A stretch of DNA of 48,570 bases, from the NCBI GenBank assembly GCA_003562075.1, contig PWWP01000246.1:1-48570 (forward strand). Direction: 5' to 3'. The notes beneath the pieces were generated by a model. That model did not search any database and had not been told where the DNA came from. It saw nothing but the letters and a program-made list of their open reading frames with translations. The position numbers were made by a program, and so were the translations under genes. The DNA comes from Gemmatimonadota bacterium (GTDB lineage Bacteria > Gemmatimonadota > Gemmatimonadetes > Longimicrobiales > Gaopeijiaceae). Each line of letters starts with the position of its first letter. The stretch's first letter is position 1. Positions 43,797-48,570 of this stretch are shown piece after piece.

Positions 43797-45089
43797 ATGG
43801 CGTACCCGTACACGCATGAGAAAGAAGTTCGGGTCCTGAGTCGGGGATGGGGTGATCCGACGACTCGAACACTGGAAGGTTGGAAGGCCCTGGGTGGATA
43901 TGAGGCCCTGGCCAAGGCCTTGAAGATGGAGCGGACCCAGGTCATCGAAGAGGTGAAGAGTTCCGGACTTCGTGGACGTGGAGGTGCTGGGTTTCCCACC
44001 GGCGTGAAGTGGTCGTTCATGCCGAAGGAGAAGAAGGGGCCCCATTACCTCTGCTGCAACGCCGACGAGTCGGAGCCCGGTACCTTCAAGGATAGGGAGC
44101 TGCTCCGCTGGACACCCCACCAGGTCATCGAAGGATGTCTGATCGGGGCCTACGCCATCCAGGCCGACCATGTGTACATCTATTGTCGCGGGGAGTTCTT
44201 CGAGACGACCCAGATTCTGGCGCGGGCCGTTGAAGAGGCCTACGAAGCCGGCTACATCGGGAAAGACATCCTGGGAAGCGGTCACTCCATCGATGTGACT
44301 GTCTTCGCCGGGGCCGGCGCCTATATCTGTGGCGAGGAAACCGCGCTGATGAACTCTCTGGAAGGTCGACGGGGCCTTCCTCGCATCAAGCCGCCCTTCC
44401 CGGCGGCGGTGGGAGCTTTCGGGCAGCCTACCACGATCAACAATGTGGAAACCCTCTGCGCTGTGCCCCACATCATCACGAACGGGGGAGAGTGGTACCG
44501 GCAATGGGGCACCGAGAAGAGCTCTGGCACCAAGCTCTTCTGCGTCAGTGGCCACGTCCGGCGGCCCGGCAACTACGAGCTCCCTCTCGGCTTCCCCATG
44601 GATGAACTCATCTACGACGTCTGTGGGGGATTCCAGGATGGACGATCGCTGAAGGCCGTCATCCCGGGAGGTTCTTCCGTTCCCATCCTATCAGCCCAGG
44701 AGTGCGAATCCTGCACGCTTGACTATGAGGGGGTGGTGGAGGCCGGCTCCATGTTGGGTTGTGCTTCCGTGATCATCATGGATGACACCACCAATATCGT
44801 TAAGCAGGTGCGGCGCATGGTGGACTTCTATGCTCATGAGTCCTGCGGGCAGTGCACGCCTTGCCGGGAAGGTACCCAGTGGCTCTCCCGGATCCTGGTC
44901 CGGATCGAGAACGGGCGAGGCACGGAGGAGGATCTGGACACCCTCCTGGAGCTTGGAGAACAGATGACAGGGACCACCATCTGTGTCCTCTCGGACTCGG
45001 CTGCCGCACCCGTGGCTTCCTCCATCGAGAAATTCCGGGACGACTACCTCGCACTCATCCGCCGTGGAGAGAAGGTAGGGGCCGCCTGA
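43797..45089 (+). CDS. nuoF: NADH-quinone oxidoreductase subunit F
   Basis: A 430-residue 51-kDa-type subunit: NADH oxidation at FMN and transfer to cluster N3. The glycine-rich GLRGRGGAGFPTGVKW binds FMN and NADH, CNADESEPGTFKDRELL is the second FMN segment, YICGEETALMNSLEGR follows, and ESCGQCTPCREGTQW plus a Cys in TTICVLSDSA bind the 4Fe-4S cluster. It begins two bases after the nuoE stop. Confidence 0.98.
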   Translation: MAYPYTHEKEVRVLSRGWGDPTTRTLEGWKALGGYEALAKALKMERTQVIEEVKSSGLRGRGGAGFPTGVKWSFMPKEKKGPHYLCCNADESEPGTFKDRELLRWTPHQVIEGCLIGAYAIQADHVYIYCRGEFFETTQILARAVEEAYEAGYIGKDILGSGHSIDVTVFAGAGAYICGEETALMNSLEGRRGLPRIKPPFPAAVGAFGQPTTINNVETLCAVPHIITNGGEWYRQWGTEKSSGTKLFCVSGHVRRPGNYELPLGFPMDELIYDVCGGFQDGRSLKAVIPGGSSVPILSAQECESCTLDYEGVVEAGSMLGCASVIIMDDTTNIVKQVRRMVDFYAHESCGQCTPCREGTQWLSRILVRIENGRGTEEDLDTLLELGEQMTGTTICVLSDSAAAPVASSIEKFRDDYLALIRRGEKVGAA

Positions 45090-45126
45090 CCCAGGCGACG
45101 CCCACCACTCACCCGGAGCAAGGGAT

Positions 45127-46734
45127 ATGGCAGATACCAAGACACCGCAGGAGACCATCACCCTGACCATCGATGGCCAGGAGGTCACCGTTCCCAAGGG
45201 AACGACCCTTCTTCAGGCTGCCGAAGTCATGGGCAATCGGGTTCCCCACTACTGCTACCACCCAGGCCTTTCGGCGCCGGCCCAGTGCCGGCTCTGTCTG
45301 GTGGAGGTGGAAGGGGCTCCCAAGTTACAGCCCTCCTGCGTTACAGCGGCCCAGGACGGCCAGGTGGTCCATACAGAGAGCCAGAAAGCCACAGCCATGC
45401 GGCAGGGGGTTCTGGAGTTCTATCTGGCCAACCACCCTCTGGATTGTCCCATATGCGACCAGTCCGGGGAGTGCAAGCTCCAGGACTATGTGCATGCTGA
45501 AGGGAGGAAGCACGGACGGAGTCGGGAGCCGAAACGAGTCTTCGGCCGGGACGACTTTGGCGGCGACGTCCTTTTCTACGGGGACCGGTGCGTCATGTGT
45601 ACCCGTTGCGTTCGCTTCATGAACGAGAAGGCTCAGGACCCTCGGCTCACGGTTGTGGAACGAGGGAATCGGTCGGTCATCGACACCTTTTTCGAAGAGG
45701 GGTTGGCAGGATCCCCTTATGCCGGGAATGTGGTGGACATCTGTCCCGTCGGCGCGCTGGTGTCCAAGGACTTCCTCCACAAGGCCCGGGCCTGGGATCT
45801 GGATCACACTCCAAGCATCTGCCCCAACTGCTCCCAGGGTTGCAACATCGATCTGCATGTTCGGGACAACCGGATCCAGCGGTTGAAGCCTCGGGCCAAC
45901 CACGAGGTGAACGAGTTCTGGATGTGCGACTATGGTCGACATCGCTATGAGTGGATGAATCGGGAGGATCGCCTGGAGATCCCGACCTATAAGTCTGGAG
46001 GCGAGGTTCGTCCTGCCGACTGGGGGACCGTTCTGAAAGAGTTGTCTGAGCGGTTGGAGGATGCCCGGCCGGTCCAGGCCGTAGCGTCGCCCTTTGCTTC
46101 CACTGAGGACCTGGGGGCGCTTCGTCGACTGGTGGATGCCCTGGGGGGAGGAGACGTGGTCTTCCGGTCTCCCCGGGCTGCCGAGGAGATCCCGCTTCCC
46201 GGGTTTGAGAAGTTGGCGCGGCGTCGGGACCTGGCACCCAACGTCCGAGGCGCCGAAATCCAGGGCATGGAAAGGGTCGGGGACGACGATGGGAAGGGTG
46301 GATTGGACGATCTTTCCGGCCACACCGGAACACTCATTGTCCTGGGAGACGAGTTGACCGATCTGGGCGAGGACTTTGGCGCACAGTCATCCCTCTTCAT
46401 CTACCTTGGAGCTCATCCCACGGCGGGGGCTCATCAGGCGGACTTCCATCTCCCCATGACCACCTTCGCGGAACAGGAAGGGACCTTCATCAATGTGGAG
46501 GGGAGGGTCCAGCGCTTCTGGCCCGGGGTGGAGGCGACCGGGGCAGCTCGGCCGGCCTGGATGATTCTGGGAGCTCTGCTGAACCGCATCGAGGGAACGG
46601 AGATCCCTTCGGTGGCCGCCGACGCGTTCGTGGCCACGGCCGGAACGACTCCTGAGTTGCAGGGGTTGAGCTACGCCGACCTCGGCTCCCGGGGGGCGGT
46701 GATCAATGAGCCTGTGGCTCTGCCCGGCTCCTGA
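45127..46734 (+). CDS. nuoG: NADH-quinone oxidoreductase subunit G
   Basis: A 535-residue 75-kDa-type subunit of the peripheral arm. The N-terminal region binds N1b, N5 and N4: CYHPG, CRLCLVEVEG, CPICDQSGECKLQDY, CVMCTRCVRF and DICPVGALVSKD. A further set, CPNCSQGC followed by another Cys after exactly 27 residues, is the N7-type motif C-x2-C-x3-C-x27-C known from E. coli and Thermus. The C-terminal molybdopterin-oxidoreductase-like domain is much reduced, making it far shorter than E. coli NuoG (about 900). Confidence 0.95.
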   Translation: MADTKTPQETITLTIDGQEVTVPKGTTLLQAAEVMGNRVPHYCYHPGLSAPAQCRLCLVEVEGAPKLQPSCVTAAQDGQVVHTESQKATAMRQGVLEFYLANHPLDCPICDQSGECKLQDYVHAEGRKHGRSREPKRVFGRDDFGGDVLFYGDRCVMCTRCVRFMNEKAQDPRLTVVERGNRSVIDTFFEEGLAGSPYAGNVVDICPVGALVSKDFLHKARAWDLDHTPSICPNCSQGCNIDLHVRDNRIQRLKPRANHEVNEFWMCDYGRHRYEWMNREDRLEIPTYKSGGEVRPADWGTVLKELSERLEDARPVQAVASPFASTEDLGALRRLVDALGGGDVVFRSPRAAEEIPLPGFEKLARRRDLAPNVRGAEIQGMERVGDDDGKGGLDDLSGHTGTLIVLGDELTDLGEDFGAQSSLFIYLGAHPTAGAHQADFHLPMTTFAEQEGTFINVEGRVQRFWPGVEATGAARPAWMILGALLNRIEGTEIPSVAADAFVATAGTTPELQGLSYADLGSRGAVINEPVALPGS

Positions 46735-46830
46735 GGCTGGAATTGTCAGAACTCTTCGGTCCCGGTTGTGGCGGCCCTACGCCCCACCTGATCCGGGACC
46801 TCCTGTGGACGCTCTGAATCGACGGCTCGG

Positions 46831-48138
46831 ATGAACGACCTTTCACCCACAGCCTTCCTCGTCTCCTCCTCCCTCAAGATCCTTGTGGTCTTCTCGGGCC
46901 TCATGGGGGTCATTGCCTTCATGACGCTGGTAGAGCGGCGAGTGGCCGGTTTCATTCAGGACCGACTGGGTCCCAACCGAGTTGGGCCCTTCGGGATTCT
47001 CCAGCCGGCGGCGGATGGGATCAAGAACATCCTGAAGGAGGAGACGATGCCGGCTACGGCGAATCGCTTCTTCTTCGTGTTGGCGCCGGCTCTGGCCCTC
47101 GTTCCGGCCCTGGTCACCTTTGCCGTCATTCCCTTCGCCGCCCCTATCGAGACTCCGTGGGGCACGGTGGGGATGGTGATCGCCGACATTCCCATCGGGA
47201 TCCTCTTCATCCTGGCCATGGCTTCCCTGGGGGTATACGGCCTTTTCCTGGCCGGCTGGGCGTCGAACAACAAGTATGCATTCCTGGGTGGACTCCGAGC
47301 CGCCTCGCAAATGGTGAGTTACGAGGTGGCACTTGGGCTCTCCATCATTCCAGTGCTCATGCTAGCCGGGAATGTCACGCTGACCGAGATCGTCTGGCAG
47401 CAGCAGCAGCTGGGCTTCTGGTATCTTCTGCCCCTCTCGTTGGCCTTCATCCTCTTTGTGGTGTCGGCCTTCGCCGAGACGAATCGACTTCCCTTCGACC
47501 TTCCCGAGGCCGAATCGGAGCTGGTGACCGGATACCACACTGAGTACTCGTCCATGAAGTTCTCAATGTTCATGATTGCCGAGTTTGGCCATATTCTGAC
47601 CGCCTCGGCCCTCATGGCCACTCTTTTCCTGGGCGGTTGGAGCATTCCCTTCTGGTCCGGCGATCACATGTTCTGGTATGAGGGGATGCTGATCTCGGGC
47701 TTCACTGCTGCAGGCGAACCAATGGCCGCCAACTCGGCCTGGTGGAAGACACTCATGACGCTGGCAGCCTTTGCGGTGAAGACCGGGTTCTTCGTCCTGG
47801 TCTTCATGTGGGTCCGTTGGACCCTTCCTCGCTTCCGATATGATCAGGTCATGCATCTGGGGTGGAAGGTCATGCTCCCCACCGCCCTCATCTATGTCAT
47901 GGTCGTGGCCGCGACGATCCTCGTCCTTGACCAGATCGGGGTGGAAGGCTTCCTCTTCGGAGCCGTCCTGACGGCGGTGAGTGGACTGGCCACGGTCATC
48001 TTCGTCTTCTTCGTAGACAGCGACCGACTGATTTCGGGATCAGCGGTAACCGGTACGGATCGTGAGGTCCGTTCTCCGGTCAGGCAGGTCAACCGGACGC
48101 CCATTGAACCGACGACGGGCACGACAGTGGGGCGATGA
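46831..48138 (+). CDS. nuoH: NADH-quinone oxidoreductase subunit H
   Basis: A 435-residue membrane subunit (ND1) with about eight or nine helices that contacts the quinone site. Signatures are LVERRVAGFIQDRLGPNRVGP, LQPAADGIKNILKEE and AFAETNRLPFDLPEAESELV, plus GYHTEYSSMKF. A hydrophilic C-terminal tail of about 40 residues follows the last helix. The 96-base gap from nuoG has no clear hairpin, so it is likely in the same transcript. Confidence 0.98.
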   Translation: MNDLSPTAFLVSSSLKILVVFSGLMGVIAFMTLVERRVAGFIQDRLGPNRVGPFGILQPAADGIKNILKEETMPATANRFFFVLAPALALVPALVTFAVIPFAAPIETPWGTVGMVIADIPIGILFILAMASLGVYGLFLAGWASNNKYAFLGGLRAASQMVSYEVALGLSIIPVLMLAGNVTLTEIVWQQQQLGFWYLLPLSLAFILFVVSAFAETNRLPFDLPEAESELVTGYHTEYSSMKFSMFMIAEFGHILTASALMATLFLGGWSIPFWSGDHMFWYEGMLISGFTAAGEPMAANSAWWKTLMTLAAFAVKTGFFVLVFMWVRWTLPRFRYDQVMHLGWKVMLPTALIYVMVVAATILVLDQIGVEGFLFGAVLTAVSGLATVIFVFFVDSDRLISGSAVTGTDREVRSPVRQVNRTPIEPTTGTTVGR

Positions 48139-48191
48139 TGGGCCCGCTCCGATTCCCAGGTTCTCAAGAATGAATCGCGGAGGCTAGCGAG

Positions 48192-48570
48192 ATGGCAGCC
48201 ACAGTGAAGGTCATGCGTCGCCCGGATTCCGGGCAGACGTCATACATTCGTGCCACCCTGAAGGGGATGGCCCTCACCTTCAAGCACCTGGTCAACCCGA
48301 ACAAGGTGACGCGCCAGTATCCGGAGGAGCAGCCGCCCCTGTCACCTCGTTGGCGGGGAACGCATCGGATGGAGGTCCACGCCGACGGTCGCCCCAAGTG
48401 CGTGGCCTGCGGCCTGTGCCCCACGGTTTGCCCGGCCAACTGCATCCGTCTGGTGGGTGGCGAGGACGACCAGGGTAACCGGTATCCCATCGTCTACGAG
48501 ATCGACGAGTTCCGCTGCATTTTCTGCGGAATGTGCCAGGAAGTCTGCCCAGTGGAAGCCATCCACGTGG
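48192..48570 (+). CDS. nuoI: NADH-quinone oxidoreductase subunit I (3' truncated by window edge)
   Basis: The first 126 codons of the 8Fe ferredoxin-like subunit that carries clusters N6a and N6b. CVACGLCPTVCPANCI and CIFCGMCQEVCPVEAI are both complete, so both clusters can form. The preceding helix segment (LKGMALTFKHLVNPN) fits the family. The reading frame runs off the window; the rest, and any nuoJ-N, lie beyond. It starts at ATG 48192 shortly after nuoH. Confidence 0.97.
   Translation, partial: MAATVKVMRRPDSGQTSYIRATLKGMALTFKHLVNPNKVTRQYPEEQPPLSPRWRGTHRMEVHADGRPKCVACGLCPTVCPANCIRLVGGEDDQGNRYPIVYEIDEFRCIFCGMCQEVCPVEAIHV

Noticed and set aside
1-48570. CRISPR arrays, rRNA operons, prophage or intact insertion sequences
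   Set aside because: No spaced direct repeats of CRISPR size, no rRNA-like stretches and no transposase or phage gene were seen; the only mobile-like signal is the non-coding repeat family.

Overview
The window is a dense, GC-rich stretch of bacterial chromosome with almost no mobile-gene content. It encodes an outer-membrane plug/barrel protein, lipoproteins with lipoboxes and periplasmic proteins, so the host is a diderm. It also encodes aerobic respiratory complexes (a B-type succinate dehydrogenase and a proton-pumping complex I). The gene order (yicC-gmk-rpoZ-coaBC-udg-dnaB, then ispD-sua5-phosphatase-aroE-comF, then gap-pgk-tpiA-secG) together with the protein style suggests Gemmatimonadota or a nearby phylum. 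That placement is inference; there is no rRNA gene here to confirm it. I saw no tRNA, rRNA or CRISPR array.

Layout. 1-613: end of an alpha/beta hydrolase. 780-2966: a GAF/kinase-like/receiver protein with eroded motifs. 3009-5872 (minus): ferric-iron ABC permease and binding lipoprotein behind a perfect inverted repeat that may be an iron operator; no ATPase gene is present. 5988-6716 (minus): a short-chain dehydrogenase. 6984-10564: leucyl aminopeptidase overlapping the leader of a plug-domain outer-membrane protein. 10649-19805: a long, tightly packed run for RNA quality control, nucleotide, coenzyme A, DNA repair, replication, isoprenoid, tRNA-modification and shikimate functions. 19927-23857: lower glycolysis plus secG. 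23919-27468: a 2-oxoacid dehydrogenase module (E1alpha-like, E1beta, E2). 27628-28239 (minus): variant RNase HI. 28420-29996: carA and an HU-type protein. 30152-31809: ECF sigma factor, anti-sigma factor and a periplasmic helical protein. 31965-36439: malate dehydrogenase and sdhCAB. 36708-38996: amidohydrolase and FKBP-like lipoproteins. 39143-39697 (minus): dCTP deaminase. 39942 to the end: nuoABCDEFGH and the start of nuoI.

Metabolically the window links glycolysis, a 2-oxoacid dehydrogenase, malate and succinate oxidation and NADH oxidation by complex I, i.e. a respiring heterotroph that also takes up ferric iron.

The most interesting non-genic signal is a dispersed repeat family. A 321-bp element at 23016-23336 has 32-bp imperfect terminal inverted repeats and a hairpin-rich core. 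Related one-ended copies abut the stop codons of the RNase H gene (27630 going down) and the amidohydrolase gene (38409 going up), where the repeat itself supplies the TAG stop. Other points worth a second look are an E1alpha-like subunit that has lost its thiamine-diphosphate motif, a CoaBC without the usual CoaC cysteine, an RNase HI with two of four catalytic carboxylates replaced, a yicC start codon inside a hairpin, and palindromes at the carA and sigma-factor promoters.
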